DNA from: Mogibacterium kristiansenii
GTDB taxonomy: Bacteria > Bacillota > Clostridia > Peptostreptococcales > Anaerovoracaceae
NCBI RefSeq assembly: GCF_009695905.1
Contig: NZ_VUNA01000002.1
Location: 1 to 64,000, forward strand
Reading direction: 5' to 3'
DNA: 64,000 nt
Both the position numbers and the translations under genes were made by a program. The notes beneath the pieces were generated by a model. The model saw nothing but the letters and a program-made list of their open reading frames with translations, was not told the origin of the DNA and did not search any database. Position 1 is the first letter of the stretch; every line of letters begins with the position of its first letter. Positions 54,228 through 63,426 of this stretch are shown one piece after another.

Positions 54228-55451
54228 ATGCAGAAAATTGAATTGTTAGCTCCTGCGGGAGATATGGAAAAGTTAAAAACAGCGGTACGGTACGGAGCCG
54301 ATGCGGTGTACTTCGGCGGAGAGGTGTTCAGCCTTCGTGCCGGGGCCGGAAACCTGACTGTGGACGAAATGAAGGACGCCATGGAATTTCTTCACACTCA
54401 CGGGGCGAAGGGGTATCTGACCATCAACATCTATCCTCACAACGAGGATATTCTGCCGCTTCAAGAATATATTCAGCAGATACGGGATATTCCCATCGAT
54501 GCGTTCCTGGTATCCGATCCGGGGGTCATGCAGCTGGTGAAGGATGGAATCCCGAATGCCGAGATTCATCTCAGTACTCAGGCCAATACCACAAACTACT
54601 TGAGTGCGAATTTTTGGGTATCTCAGGGAGTGAAGAGAATCGTTGCGGCTCGGGAAATGAGCCTGAAAGAAATCCGAGAGATGCGGGAACACCTCCCGGA
54701 GGATATCGAAATCGAAGCTTTTCTTCACGGTGCTATGTGCATCTCGTACTCCGGCCGATGCCTGCTGAGCAATTATATGGTGGGCAGGGATGCGAACCGG
54801 GGACAGTGCACTCATCCGTGCCGGTGGAAATACCACTTGATGGAAGAAAAAAGACCGGGAGAATATTTCCCGATTGAAGAGGATGATCGGGGAAGTTATA
54901 TTATGAACTCCCGGGACCTTTGCATGCTGGATTGCTTACCGGATATGATTAATGCCGGCGTTACGTCTCTGAAAATTGAAGGACGGATGAAATCGGCTTA
55001 CTATGTAGCAACGGTGGTTTCCGCATACCGGGCAGCATTGGACAGCTATATGAAGGATCCGGAGAATTACGAGTTCAAACAGGAATGGTACGATGAACTG
55101 TGCAAGGCCAGCCACCGGGAATTCACCCACGGCTTCTTTTATCAGAAGCCAAGCAACCGGGATCAGAATTACCTTACCAGCGATTACGTTCGGGAGTACA
55201 GTTTTATCGGCGTGGTGTTGGGCGTAGATGAGGCGACCGGCGAGACCATCGTACAGCAGCGGAACAAGTTCTGCGTTGGAGATGAGATTGAAATTATGAG
55301 TCCGGGAGAACCATCCTATACGGAAGAGGTTCCTTCCATGAAGGATGAAGACGGGAATGCGATAGAAAGCGCACCGCATCCGAAGCAGGAGGTGAGAATC
55401 CCGTTCCGGAAAGTTCCCGCAAAGTATTCGATCTTAAGAAAAAGGAAGTAG
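54228..55451 (+). CDS. trhP: U32 peptidase-family tRNA hydroxylation protein (TrhP/YrrO-like)
   Basis: The 407-residue protein matches family U32: ELLAPAGDMEKLKTAVRYGADAVYFGG, the signature EAFLHGAMCISYSGRCLLSNY, GQCTHPCRW and SLKIEGRMKSAYY, with conserved cysteines expected to hold an iron-sulfur centre. The family was named peptidases, but YrrN/YrrO (TrhP) and E. coli YegQ take part in prephenate-dependent hydroxylation of wobble uridine. Bacillus has two copies in a row; only one is here. Confidence 0.87.
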   Translation: MQKIELLAPAGDMEKLKTAVRYGADAVYFGGEVFSLRAGAGNLTVDEMKDAMEFLHTHGAKGYLTINIYPHNEDILPLQEYIQQIRDIPIDAFLVSDPGVMQLVKDGIPNAEIHLSTQANTTNYLSANFWVSQGVKRIVAAREMSLKEIREMREHLPEDIEIEAFLHGAMCISYSGRCLLSNYMVGRDANRGQCTHPCRWKYHLMEEKRPGEYFPIEEDDRGSYIMNSRDLCMLDCLPDMINAGVTSLKIEGRMKSAYYVATVVSAYRAALDSYMKDPENYEFKQEWYDELCKASHREFTHGFFYQKPSNRDQNYLTSDYVREYSFIGVVLGVDEATGETIVQQRNKFCVGDEIEIMSPGEPSYTEEVPSMKDEDGNAIESAPHPKQEVRIPFRKVPAKYSILRKRK

Positions 55452-55455
55452 AGAT

Positions 55456-56766
55456 ATGACATCTGACACGAGTGAAATACCTATATATGCATATATTATA
55501 ACCATTGCTTTGCTGTGCATCGTGTATGCATTGGTGGCAGCGGCAAAACGTTCATTGGATAATACGGACCGAAACACCATTAAAGAATTGAGCGAATCGG
55601 ATCCGGAGGACAGCAGAGTTCAGGCGGTGATGCGTTTCATTCAGAAACCATCGGAATACCATTATGCGGACTTGTTTCTGAGTTACCTGACGCTGATTAT
55701 GTCCTTTTTCCTCTTCCATTCGCTGATGAAACGGGAAATGGGGGATAACCATTGGATGATTTTGTGGGATATTCTGTATTTTGTGGCTTTTATCGGCGTG
55801 GCGGACATCCTGCCCAAAAAGCTGGCATCTCAGTCTCAGAATGCTTCAGGAATTGGATTTGCGGGCTTTCAGCGGATGGTGTATTACATCACCTGGCCGT
55901 TTGTAAAGATATGTGTGTGTTTGGCCAACGTATTTCTGTTGATACTTCGGAAGAACACGGATGTGGACAACATCTACTTCTCGGAAGATAAGGTTATGTC
56001 CATGCTGGACCGAGGACAGGAATCCGGAGATATCAAGGAGGAAGCCCATCGGATGATTGACAGCATTTTCGAATTCGACGACTTGCTGGCATATGAGATT
56101 ATGACGCCTCGAACAGATGTGTTCATGATTGATATTGACGACGACCGAGAAGAGTACTTCGATGAACTGATGGAACTGCGTTATTCCAGAATTCCGGTTT
56201 ATCGGGACGATCCGGACAACATCATCGGAATCCTGCATATTAAGGACTATCTGTTCCAAGCCAGTCAGCACGGATTCGATAACGTTAATTTTGAGGAAAT
56301 CCTTCGAGAGCCGTATTTCGTTCCCGAAACGAAGAACATCGATGCACTGTTCATCGAACTTCAGAAAAGCACCAACCACGTGGCCATTCTGATTGATGAG
56401 TACGGTGGATTCAGCGGTATCGTTTCCATCGAGGATATTATTGAGCAGATTGTGGGCGATATTGCGGATGAGTTCGACGAGGACGACCGGGTCATCGAGA
56501 AAATCAGCGATTCAGAGTTTATCGTTGATGGCAATGTGTATTTGGACGATCTGACGGATGAACTTCATGTGGATTTGGAATCGGAGAACAGCGAGACCGT
56601 AGGCGGTTTTATCATCGATTTGATGGGAGAAATTCCGAAAGAAGAAGTGAAATACAAACCGATTCAATACGGAAACCTCTCCTTTACCATTCTGGAAGTG
56701 AAGGATCGTCGAATCGAGAAGATGAAAATTGAAATTCTGCCGGAAGAACCGACAGAGGATGCATAA
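55456..56766 (+). CDS. CNNM/HlyC-CorC-type membrane protein with CBS domains
   Basis: The 436-residue protein has an N-terminal DUF21 membrane domain with about four helices, a Bateman pair of CBS domains (EIMTPRTDVFMIDID, SRIPVYRDDPDNIIGILHIKDYL, FIELQKSTNHVAILIDEYGG) and the C-terminal CorC/HlyC domain (NVYLDDLTDEL, ETVGGFIID). Relatives export or sense Mg2+ or other divalent ions; the 'haemolysin' name is historical. Start at 55456, 4 bases after trhP. Confidence 0.9.
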   Translation: MTSDTSEIPIYAYIITIALLCIVYALVAAAKRSLDNTDRNTIKELSESDPEDSRVQAVMRFIQKPSEYHYADLFLSYLTLIMSFFLFHSLMKREMGDNHWMILWDILYFVAFIGVADILPKKLASQSQNASGIGFAGFQRMVYYITWPFVKICVCLANVFLLILRKNTDVDNIYFSEDKVMSMLDRGQESGDIKEEAHRMIDSIFEFDDLLAYEIMTPRTDVFMIDIDDDREEYFDELMELRYSRIPVYRDDPDNIIGILHIKDYLFQASQHGFDNVNFEEILREPYFVPETKNIDALFIELQKSTNHVAILIDEYGGFSGIVSIEDIIEQIVGDIADEFDEDDRVIEKISDSEFIVDGNVYLDDLTDELHVDLESENSETVGGFIIDLMGEIPKEEVKYKPIQYGNLSFTILEVKDRRIEKMKIEILPEEPTEDA

Positions 56767-56776
56767 AAAATAACTC

Positions 56777-57130
56777 ATGAGTAAATCAAAAGACTTCAAA
56801 GAAAAGAATACAATTGAGGATTCCGTGATTGCCGGGTATGCTGCGCAGGAAACCATGAAGCTGCCCGGAGTTATCCGAATGGCGCCGGGAATTGCGGAAA
56901 GCTTCTCCCGGAACATTCTGGGCAGGATTACGGAAACACAAGGTGTTCACGTAAACGATGAGGATGGAAAGGTTACTGTGGATATTCACATCATCGCAGC
57001 GTATGGGGTGAACATACCACAGCTTTCGTACGACATCCAGAACCGGGTGAAAAAAATCATCGAGAAGGAGACGGGAATTTCCGTCGAAGCAGTTAATATC
57101 TGTATTGAGGGAGTTGAAAAGAGCAGGTAA
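56777..57130 (+). CDS. Asp23/Gls24-family protein
   Basis: The 117-residue product has the Asp23 pattern: SVIAGYAAQETMKLPGV, then VDIHIIAAYGVNIPQLSYDIQNRVKKIIE. Such small proteins are linked to envelope stress in Gram-positive bacteria. One regularly sits just before nusB, as here (8-base gap). Confidence 0.92.
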   Translation: MSKSKDFKEKNTIEDSVIAGYAAQETMKLPGVIRMAPGIAESFSRNILGRITETQGVHVNDEDGKVTVDIHIIAAYGVNIPQLSYDIQNRVKKIIEKETGISVEAVNICIEGVEKSR

Positions 57131-57138
57131 CGAGTACT

Positions 57139-57531
57139 ATGAAAAGAGAAGAAATTAGAGAAATGACGATGCAAGTGGTATATCAGATGGATGTGATGGG
57201 CGATTTCGACTACCGGAACATCTCCTTGATTACCGAGAATGAGCAGATTCAGAAAGAAAAGCAGGCTCTTCAGACCCTGGATGTTATCCGCGATCACCGG
57301 GATGAAATTGATGAGATGATTGATTCTCATTCCGATCGTTGGAAAACGAACCGAATGGGAAAGACGGATTTGGCAATTTTCCGTATTGCCGTTGCAGAAA
57401 TTTGCTATATGGATGCCATTCCGGACAGCGTTTCCATTGACGAAGCGGTGAAGATGGCGAAAAAATACGGGGAAGACCGTTCGTATGCATTTATCAATTC
57501 TGTTTTAGGGAAGATTGCCAAGGATAAATAG
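57139..57531 (+). CDS. nusB: Transcription antitermination factor NusB
   Basis: The 130-residue helical protein begins with REEIREMTMQVVYQMDVMG and has the family's central RWKTNRMGKTDLAIFRIAVAE and C-terminal SVSIDEAVKMAKKYG. NusB with NusE (S10) binds boxA RNA in rRNA antitermination. The start is ATG at 57139. The next gene starts 2 bases after its stop. Confidence 0.95.
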   Translation: MKREEIREMTMQVVYQMDVMGDFDYRNISLITENEQIQKEKQALQTLDVIRDHRDEIDEMIDSHSDRWKTNRMGKTDLAIFRIAVAEICYMDAIPDSVSIDEAVKMAKKYGEDRSYAFINSVLGKIAKDK

Positions 57532-57532
57532 T

Positions 57533-58480
57533 ATGGCTAAAGTAGTATTGGGAATCGATACATCTAATTATAAGACGTCGGTAGCGCTGACGGATGAGAA
57601 TGGAAACATCCGATATCAGCGCTCCGAATTTCTAAAGGTAGAACAAGGAAAAAGAGGTCTGAGGCAATCCGTTGCCTTTTTTCACCATTGCCAGGTTCTA
57701 CCTTCCTTTATTGAGGAAGCTTTTCAGACGATAGATCCAAAGGAAATCATATCGGTGGCGGTATCGTCTCGCCCACGGAATGTGGAGGGATCCTATATGC
57801 CGGTATTCCTATCCGGCGTTCAGACCGGAACGGTGATTTCTTCTGCACTGCAGGTTCCGATGAACTGTTTTTCTCATCAGGAAGGGCATATTGAAGCCAT
57901 CCTGTCCACGCTGCCGCCAATACCGCAGAAACCCTTTCTGCTGTTCCATCTCAGCGGAGGAACGACGGAGTGCCTTCTGTGCGAACGGACCTGGGAAGGA
58001 TATGCGGTTGAAATTGTGGGCGGAACTAAGGACATCAGCGTGGGTCAGCTTTTGGATCGGACCGGTGTGCAGTTGGGTTACGATTTCCCGGCGGGAAAAT
58101 ATTTAGACCGAATTGCCATGGACCGGTCGTATACAGTCTTTCCGGGGAAAATTCGGATTCAGGAGGGGTTCTTTAACTTGTCCGGAACGGAGACTCAGGT
58201 GATGAAGAGCATTGAAGAGAAGGGCGATGAAATTGTCCCGGGAATCTTCTACCGGATTCAGCAGCTGCTTCACGACACCGCAGTACAGCTGAGCCAAAAG
58301 TACAAAGTGGATACGGTGGTAATGGCCGGAGGCGTTTCCGCCAGCGAGACACTTCGGAAATATGCGGTCCTCTGGCAGGAACAGCGGGATGGCTGCCGCA
58401 TTCTGTTCGGAGACCCGGTGCTTTCCGGAGATAATGCCGTAGGAATTTCCCTGCTGGGAGGACGGAGGAGTCAAGAATGA
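57533..58480 (+). CDS. Kae1/TsaD-family paralogue (ASKHA fold), role unknown
   Basis: The 315-residue protein has the Kae1/TsaD fold: GIDTSNYKTSVAL, the metal motif HQEGH (HxxxH), LFHLSGGTTE and VMAGGVSAS. It lacks features of true TsaD: the N-terminal SCDETAVA is replaced by SNYKTSVA, and it has its own VEQGKRGLRQSVAFFHH. It is therefore probably the clostridial paralogue commonly found between nusB and xseA and not the tRNA t6A synthase itself. ATG at 57533; the end overlaps xseA by four bases. Confidence 0.8.
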   Translation: MAKVVLGIDTSNYKTSVALTDENGNIRYQRSEFLKVEQGKRGLRQSVAFFHHCQVLPSFIEEAFQTIDPKEIISVAVSSRPRNVEGSYMPVFLSGVQTGTVISSALQVPMNCFSHQEGHIEAILSTLPPIPQKPFLLFHLSGGTTECLLCERTWEGYAVEIVGGTKDISVGQLLDRTGVQLGYDFPAGKYLDRIAMDRSYTVFPGKIRIQEGFFNLSGTETQVMKSIEEKGDEIVPGIFYRIQQLLHDTAVQLSQKYKVDTVVMAGGVSASETLRKYAVLWQEQRDGCRILFGDPVLSGDNAVGISLLGGRRSQE

Positions 58481-59631
58481 AGCCGGTTAGCGTGACACAG
58501 GTAAATGAATATCTGGCCAACAAAATTGACAGCGATTTCAATCTCCGAAATGTGGCCATTGAAGGGGAAATCTCCGGATTAACTCGGAAAGGACATGCGT
58601 ATTTCTCCTTGAAGGATGAACAATGCGTCATCCGCAGTGTGGTCTGGAAAAGTCAGCTTCCAAAGATTAATCCGGAACTTCTGGAAGACGGACGCAACGT
58701 GGTTGCGGTGGGATCCGTTCGGCTGTATGCAAAAGGCGGCACCTATTCTTTCCAGATTCACTATATGGAAGATGCCGGGGTTGGAAAAGCGAAGACGGCT
58801 TTTGAAGCCTTGAAAAAGAAACTGGAAGCGGAAGGACTGTTCCGACCGGAATACAAGAAGCCACTTCCGGAATTCCCGGAATGCGTGGGGGTCGTCACCT
58901 CCACGGAGGGAGATGCCCTTCGGGATATACAGAAAATTATTTTAAAGAAAAACAATTACGTGAACCTTTTGATTTTTCCGACTTATGTGCAAGGCGTGAA
59001 TGCGCCGGCCAGCATCTGTCAGGGAATTCATTTGGCAAATCGGGTGAACGAATCGGGAAAGCGCCATATTGACCTATTGATTGTAGGGAGAGGGGGCGGA
59101 TCCCCGGAGGATCTGGCGGCCTTTAACGAGGAATCCGTTGCCAGAGCCATTTTTCAATCGGATATTCCGATTATTTCCGCCGTGGGTCATGAACCGGATG
59201 TATCCATTTCCGATTATGTGGCGGATGCCCGGGGGGCAACGCCCAGCGAGGCGGCGGATATGGCGGTGCCGGATGTTCATGAAATTCAGAAGCGCATCGC
59301 TGAGTGCCGCAGTGCGCTGAGTGAATCTTTGCGTTTTAAATTGCTGAACGAAAAGAGAATGGTTGAATCACTAACCCAACTGCTTTGTTCCAATATGAGA
59401 AACCGGGTACAAAAGGCCCGAAATGAAATGGAGCAGGCATTGATTAAGCTTCGGGAGGGAAATCCGAAACGAGTGCTGGAGAGGGGGTTCGCCGCAGTTC
59501 TGAATGAAGCGGGAACCATCGTCTCCGATATCGATAATGTATCGGAGGGCGAAGAGTATACGGTACTCCTGCGAAACGGCCGCTTCAAGGCGCAAGTTAC
59601 CGGTAAGAACAAGGAGGGACACGATGAGTGA
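58477..59631 (+). CDS. xseA: Exodeoxyribonuclease VII large subunit
   Basis: XseA with XseB degrades single-stranded DNA to oligonucleotides. The 384-residue product has an N-terminal OB-fold (NLRNVAIEGEISGLTRKGHAYFSLKD) and the nuclease domain with VVTSTEGDALRDI, GRGGGSPEDLAAFN and SAVGHEPDVSISDYVAD, then a coiled-coil C-terminus. It is a little shorter than the E. coli protein. It overlaps the Kae1 paralogue (ATGA) and xseB. Confidence 0.95.
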   Translation: MKPVSVTQVNEYLANKIDSDFNLRNVAIEGEISGLTRKGHAYFSLKDEQCVIRSVVWKSQLPKINPELLEDGRNVVAVGSVRLYAKGGTYSFQIHYMEDAGVGKAKTAFEALKKKLEAEGLFRPEYKKPLPEFPECVGVVTSTEGDALRDIQKIILKKNNYVNLLIFPTYVQGVNAPASICQGIHLANRVNESGKRHIDLLIVGRGGGSPEDLAAFNEESVARAIFQSDIPIISAVGHEPDVSISDYVADARGATPSEAADMAVPDVHEIQKRIAECRSALSESLRFKLLNEKRMVESLTQLLCSNMRNRVQKARNEMEQALIKLREGNPKRVLERGFAAVLNEAGTIVSDIDNVSEGEEYTVLLRNGRFKAQVTGKNKEGHDE

Positions 59632-59827
59632 TAAGAGTTTTTCCGAATCCATGAAAAATCTTCGGAGTGCCGCAGATCGAATCGGCGGACCGGCTACTTC
59701 GTTGGAAGAAGCGCTGGCACTGTTTGATGCCGGAATGAAGGAGTCGGAATATCTGAATTCCGTGCTGGAAAAAGCGGAACAGAAAATCGAAATTTTTGAT
59801 GAGCAGGAGGATTCTTCCCATGAATAA
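59624..59827 (+). CDS. xseB: Exodeoxyribonuclease VII small subunit
   Basis: The 67-residue protein has the XseB core SLEEALALFDAGMKESEYLNSVLEKAEQKI. It starts with ATG at 59624, preceded by AAGGAGGG, and overlaps both xseA and ispA by 8 bases, suggesting coupled translation. Confidence 0.93.
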   Translation: MSDKSFSESMKNLRSAADRIGGPATSLEEALALFDAGMKESEYLNSVLEKAEQKIEIFDEQEDSSHE

Positions 59828-60710
59828 TTACGATTATTATAAAAACATGATTGAAGAAAATCTGGCGGATAAATTGCCTTCCGTCGCGCCGCAGGTTCAG
59901 GTCCTGTGGGATTCCATGAACTACAGCGTGAAAAGCGGCGGAAAGCGCTTGCGTCCGGTTCTGTTGCTGGCCTGTGCGGACTTCGCCGGAGGAAATCCGG
60001 AAGAAGCCCTTCCTTTTGCATGTGCCATCGAGTACATTCACACCTATTCGCTGATTCACGATGATCTCCCGGCAATGGACGATGACGATCTTCGTCGCGG
60101 AAACCCGACCAACCACAAGGTGTACGGCGAAGCTATGGCCATTCTGGCCGGAGACGGATTGCTGAACACTGCCCACGAAATCATGCTGCAGGATGCAGCG
60201 GGTTTGAAGGAGGATTCGGAAAAACTCCACCGCCATGTGATGGCGGCGCTGGAAGTATCCCGAAATGCCGGCATTCATGGGATGATTGCAGGTCAGGTAG
60301 CGGATATGGAAAACGAGGGAAAAGAATGCAGCGAAGAGATGCTGAACTTCATCGACTCTAACAAGACCGGTGCGCTCTTGAAGGCACCGATTCTGGCCGG
60401 CCTCTATATCGGCAATGCACCGGAAGCGGTTCGAACAGACTTTGAACAGTATGCGGAACTGGTTGGAAGAGCCTTCCAAATTTCCGACGATATCCTGGAT
60501 GTGATTGGCGATGAAAAAATGATGGGGAAAAAGCTGGGCAAGGATGCCGATCACGGCAAATGCAACTATGCCACAGTCCTGGGGCTGGAGGCGGCCAAGG
60601 ACGAAATGCATTCTTTAACGGAAAAGGCCGTTGCGCTTATGGAGAAATACGGCGATTCCGCAGAATTCTTCATTGAACTTGCTCATAAGCTGGAAAGAAG
60701 GAAATCCTAA
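59820..60710 (+). CDS. ispA: Polyprenyl synthetase (farnesyl/geranylgeranyl diphosphate synthase)
   Basis: The 296-residue prenyltransferase has both aspartate-rich motifs, DDLPAMDDDD (from residue 81) and DDILDV (from 223), plus SGGKRLRP. Two small residues before the first motif and the company of xseB and dxs suggest a farnesyl diphosphate synthase, though chain length cannot be fixed by reading. ATG at 59820, with AGGAGG about 8 bases upstream. The end overlaps dxs by one base. Confidence 0.92.
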   Translation: MNNYDYYKNMIEENLADKLPSVAPQVQVLWDSMNYSVKSGGKRLRPVLLLACADFAGGNPEEALPFACAIEYIHTYSLIHDDLPAMDDDDLRRGNPTNHKVYGEAMAILAGDGLLNTAHEIMLQDAAGLKEDSEKLHRHVMAALEVSRNAGIHGMIAGQVADMENEGKECSEEMLNFIDSNKTGALLKAPILAGLYIGNAPEAVRTDFEQYAELVGRAFQISDDILDVIGDEKMMGKKLGKDADHGKCNYATVLGLEAAKDEMHSLTEKAVALMEKYGDSAEFFIELAHKLERRKS

Positions 60711-62575
60711 TGCTGTACGATCTTGAAAAAGAAGATTTAATATCGATTATAAAGAACTCCGACTACGGGGACTTGGAAGCTCTGGCCCGGGAAATACGGG
60801 ATTTTCTTGTGGAGAAGGTTTCGAAAACCGGCGGCCATCTGGCATCCAATTTGGGTATTGTGGAAACCACCATTGCCCTGCACAAAGTATATGATACCGC
60901 CGTGGATCGAGTAATCTTCGATGTGGGACACCAATCCTACGTTCATAAAATCATTACCGGAAGGGCAGGGGCCTTCGACACCCTTCGAAAGTATAAAGGC
61001 CTTTCCGGTTTTCCGAAGTCCCGGGAAAGCATTCATGATGCCTATGACACGGGACACAGCAGTACGTCTATCAGTGCGGCTATGGGATATGCCACTGCGC
61101 GGGATCTTCGGAACGAAGATTATCAAGTGGTGGCGGTAATCGGCGACGGCGCCATGACCGGCGGCTTGGTATACGAAGCATTGAACAATATCGGAGCTTC
61201 CGGAACCAATATCAAAATTGTTTTAAATGACAACGGAATGTCCATCGCCAAAAATGTAGGAGCCATGTCTCGCCATTTGAACAACCTGCGCACTTCAAAA
61301 AATTATACCCGAATGAAGAAAAACATCCGGGGAGCACTGGACAATATTCCGGTGGTAGGTCAGCGGGTCAGCGACACCATCTCCCATACCAAAAATAAGA
61401 TCAAGTACTCGCTGCTGGATGAACAGGGCGTTCTTTTCGAAGATCTCGGAATAAAATATATCGGTCCTGTAGATGGATACAATCTCCAGGCTCTGGTGGA
61501 GGCCTATACCGCAGCCAATCAGTACGACGGGCCGACGCTGGTGCACGTCATTACAAAGAAAGGAAAGGGATACTATTGGTCGGAAAAGTATCCGAGAAAA
61601 TTCCACGGTATCGCTCCATTCGATGCGGATAACGGTAATATATTATCGTCACCTTCCGGACCGAGCTACTCAAAAGTGTTCGGCGACAAGCTGGTGGAGT
61701 TGGCACGGACGGACGAATCCATCGTTGCCATCTCTGCGGCGATGGGAACGGCCACCGGACTGGGTCCGTTTTACAAGGAGTTTGAACCGCGGTTCTTCGA
61801 TGTGGGAATTGCGGAAGCCCATGCGGTTGTATTTGCAGCAGGAATGGCGAAGGCCGGCATGACGCCGGTGGTGGCCATCTATTCTTCCTTCTTACAGCGT
61901 GCTTTCGATCAGCTGATTGAAGATATTTGTCTGCAAAACCTTCATGTGGTCTTTGCGGTGGACCGGGCCGGCCTGGTGGGTGCGGATGGAGAAACCCACC
62001 ACGGCATGTTTGATTTGTCCTATTTGAATATGATTCCCAACATGAAAATTCTCTGTCCGGCAGACGGAAATCAGCTGGAAGAGATGTTGGAATATGGGGT
62101 CCATCAATACGACGGACCGATTGCGATTCGGTATCCGAGAGGTTCTTCCCAGGGAAATCACCTGAGGCTGAAGCCGTTCACCGGGGAAAATACGGTGCTT
62201 TCCGTTGGTAAGGATGTAACGATTCTGGCGGTAGGAGCGATGCTGGATACCGGTATCGAAGCGGCGAGACTTCTTCGCGAGCACGGATTCGATGCAGGGG
62301 TTACGGCAATCAACGTGGTAAAACCGATGGACGCCGCGGCAGTGAATTCGGAGACGAAACTGGTGGTCACGCTGGAGGACAACACCATCATCGGAGGTTT
62401 CTCCGATGAATTCGATCGGGTGAATCGGGAGAAGGCGTTTGGAATTCTGAATTTTGCCCTTCCGGATCAGTTTATTGAGCAGGGAAGCATTCCGGAATTG
62501 CGAGAAGAATGTGCAATGACTCCGGAAGATGTAGTGAAGGGGGTAGAGGATTACTTTGAAAAAAGAAAGGCTTGA
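60710..62575 (+). CDS. dxs: 1-deoxy-D-xylulose-5-phosphate synthase
   Basis: Dxs condenses pyruvate and glyceraldehyde 3-phosphate to DXP, the start of the MEP isoprenoid pathway and a precursor of thiamine thiazole. The 621-residue product has GGHLASNLGIVE, the thiamine-diphosphate site GDGAMTGGLVYEALN, DVGIAEAHAVVFAAG, DRAGLVGADGETHHG and the C-terminal transketolase domain. It depends on the cofactor whose synthesis is controlled by the riboswitch in this window. Confidence 0.96.
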   Translation: MLYDLEKEDLISIIKNSDYGDLEALAREIRDFLVEKVSKTGGHLASNLGIVETTIALHKVYDTAVDRVIFDVGHQSYVHKIITGRAGAFDTLRKYKGLSGFPKSRESIHDAYDTGHSSTSISAAMGYATARDLRNEDYQVVAVIGDGAMTGGLVYEALNNIGASGTNIKIVLNDNGMSIAKNVGAMSRHLNNLRTSKNYTRMKKNIRGALDNIPVVGQRVSDTISHTKNKIKYSLLDEQGVLFEDLGIKYIGPVDGYNLQALVEAYTAANQYDGPTLVHVITKKGKGYYWSEKYPRKFHGIAPFDADNGNILSSPSGPSYSKVFGDKLVELARTDESIVAISAAMGTATGLGPFYKEFEPRFFDVGIAEAHAVVFAAGMAKAGMTPVVAIYSSFLQRAFDQLIEDICLQNLHVVFAVDRAGLVGADGETHHGMFDLSYLNMIPNMKILCPADGNQLEEMLEYGVHQYDGPIAIRYPRGSSQGNHLRLKPFTGENTVLSVGKDVTILAVGAMLDTGIEAARLLREHGFDAGVTAINVVKPMDAAAVNSETKLVVTLEDNTIIGGFSDEFDRVNREKAFGILNFALPDQFIEQGSIPELREECAMTPEDVVKGVEDYFEKRKA

Positions 62576-63386
62576 TGTCATTTTGGTACAGAAAGGTCTG
62601 GTGGAATCTCGAGACAAAGCGAAGAGAACCATCATGGCCGGACTGGTTACAGTAGACGGCCGGATAGAAGATAAAGCCGGACAGAAGTTCGATCCGGAAC
62701 TGGAATTTGCGGTTAAGCAGAAGCTTTGCCCGTATGTGAGCCGCGGCGGATTGAAGCTGGAGAAAGCCATGAACTGCTTTCCGATCGATTTAAAGGATGG
62801 AGTGTGCATGGACATGGGCGCCTCCACCGGCGGTTTCACCGACTGCATGCTGCAGAATGGTGCTCGGAAGGTCTACGCCCTGGATGTGGGATACGGACAA
62901 CTGGATTATAAGCTGCGGGTAGACCCTCGAGTGGTGAATATGGAAAAAACCAATATCCGTTATTTGGACACCGATTTAATCGAAGAACCGGTGGACTTTG
63001 TGTCCATTGATGTCTCTTTTATTTCGGTGAAACACATGTTCCCGGTGGTGCAGAAGGTTTTGGATTCGTCGGGACACATGGTTTGCCTCATTAAGCCGCA
63101 GTTCGAAGCGGGAAGAGAACAGGTAGGCAAGAACGGTATCGTGCGGGATCCGGCGGTGCACCGTCAGGTCATCGAAAATGTTCTCCGTTACGCATCGGAG
63201 AATGGTCTGGAACCACTGGGATTGGCGTTCTCACCGGTAAAGGGGACGAAAGGAAATATCGAATATCTGCTTTTTGCCGGCAAGGCAGAAGGTGAACTTC
63301 CGGATAACGGCGAAGAATCCGTTCTTGAAGAATGGGCGAGCCGGATTTCGGACGTGGTTCAGGAAGCTCATGCGGATTTGGACTGA
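62556..63386 (+). CDS. tlyA: TlyA-family rRNA methyltransferase
   Basis: The 276-residue protein has an N-terminal S4 RNA-binding domain (ERLDVILVQKGLVESRDKAKRTIMAG) and an FtsJ/RrmJ-type SAM domain (MDMGASTGGFTDCML, KVYALDVGYGQLDYKLR, DVSFISVKHMFPVV, LIKPQFEAGREQVGKNG). TlyA proteins 2'-O-methylate cytidines in 16S and 23S rRNA. The TTG at 62556 lies 20 bases inside dxs, after GTAGAGG. recN, argR and nadK, which often follow, are absent here; mutS follows. Confidence 0.92.
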   Translation: MKKERLDVILVQKGLVESRDKAKRTIMAGLVTVDGRIEDKAGQKFDPELEFAVKQKLCPYVSRGGLKLEKAMNCFPIDLKDGVCMDMGASTGGFTDCMLQNGARKVYALDVGYGQLDYKLRVDPRVVNMEKTNIRYLDTDLIEEPVDFVSIDVSFISVKHMFPVVQKVLDSSGHMVCLIKPQFEAGREQVGKNGIVRDPAVHRQVIENVLRYASENGLEPLGLAFSPVKGTKGNIEYLLFAGKAEGELPDNGEESVLEEWASRISDVVQEAHADLD

Positions 63387-63426
63387 TTGGAATAAAGAAT
63401 AAAAAGGAATGAAAAAGGAGATTATT

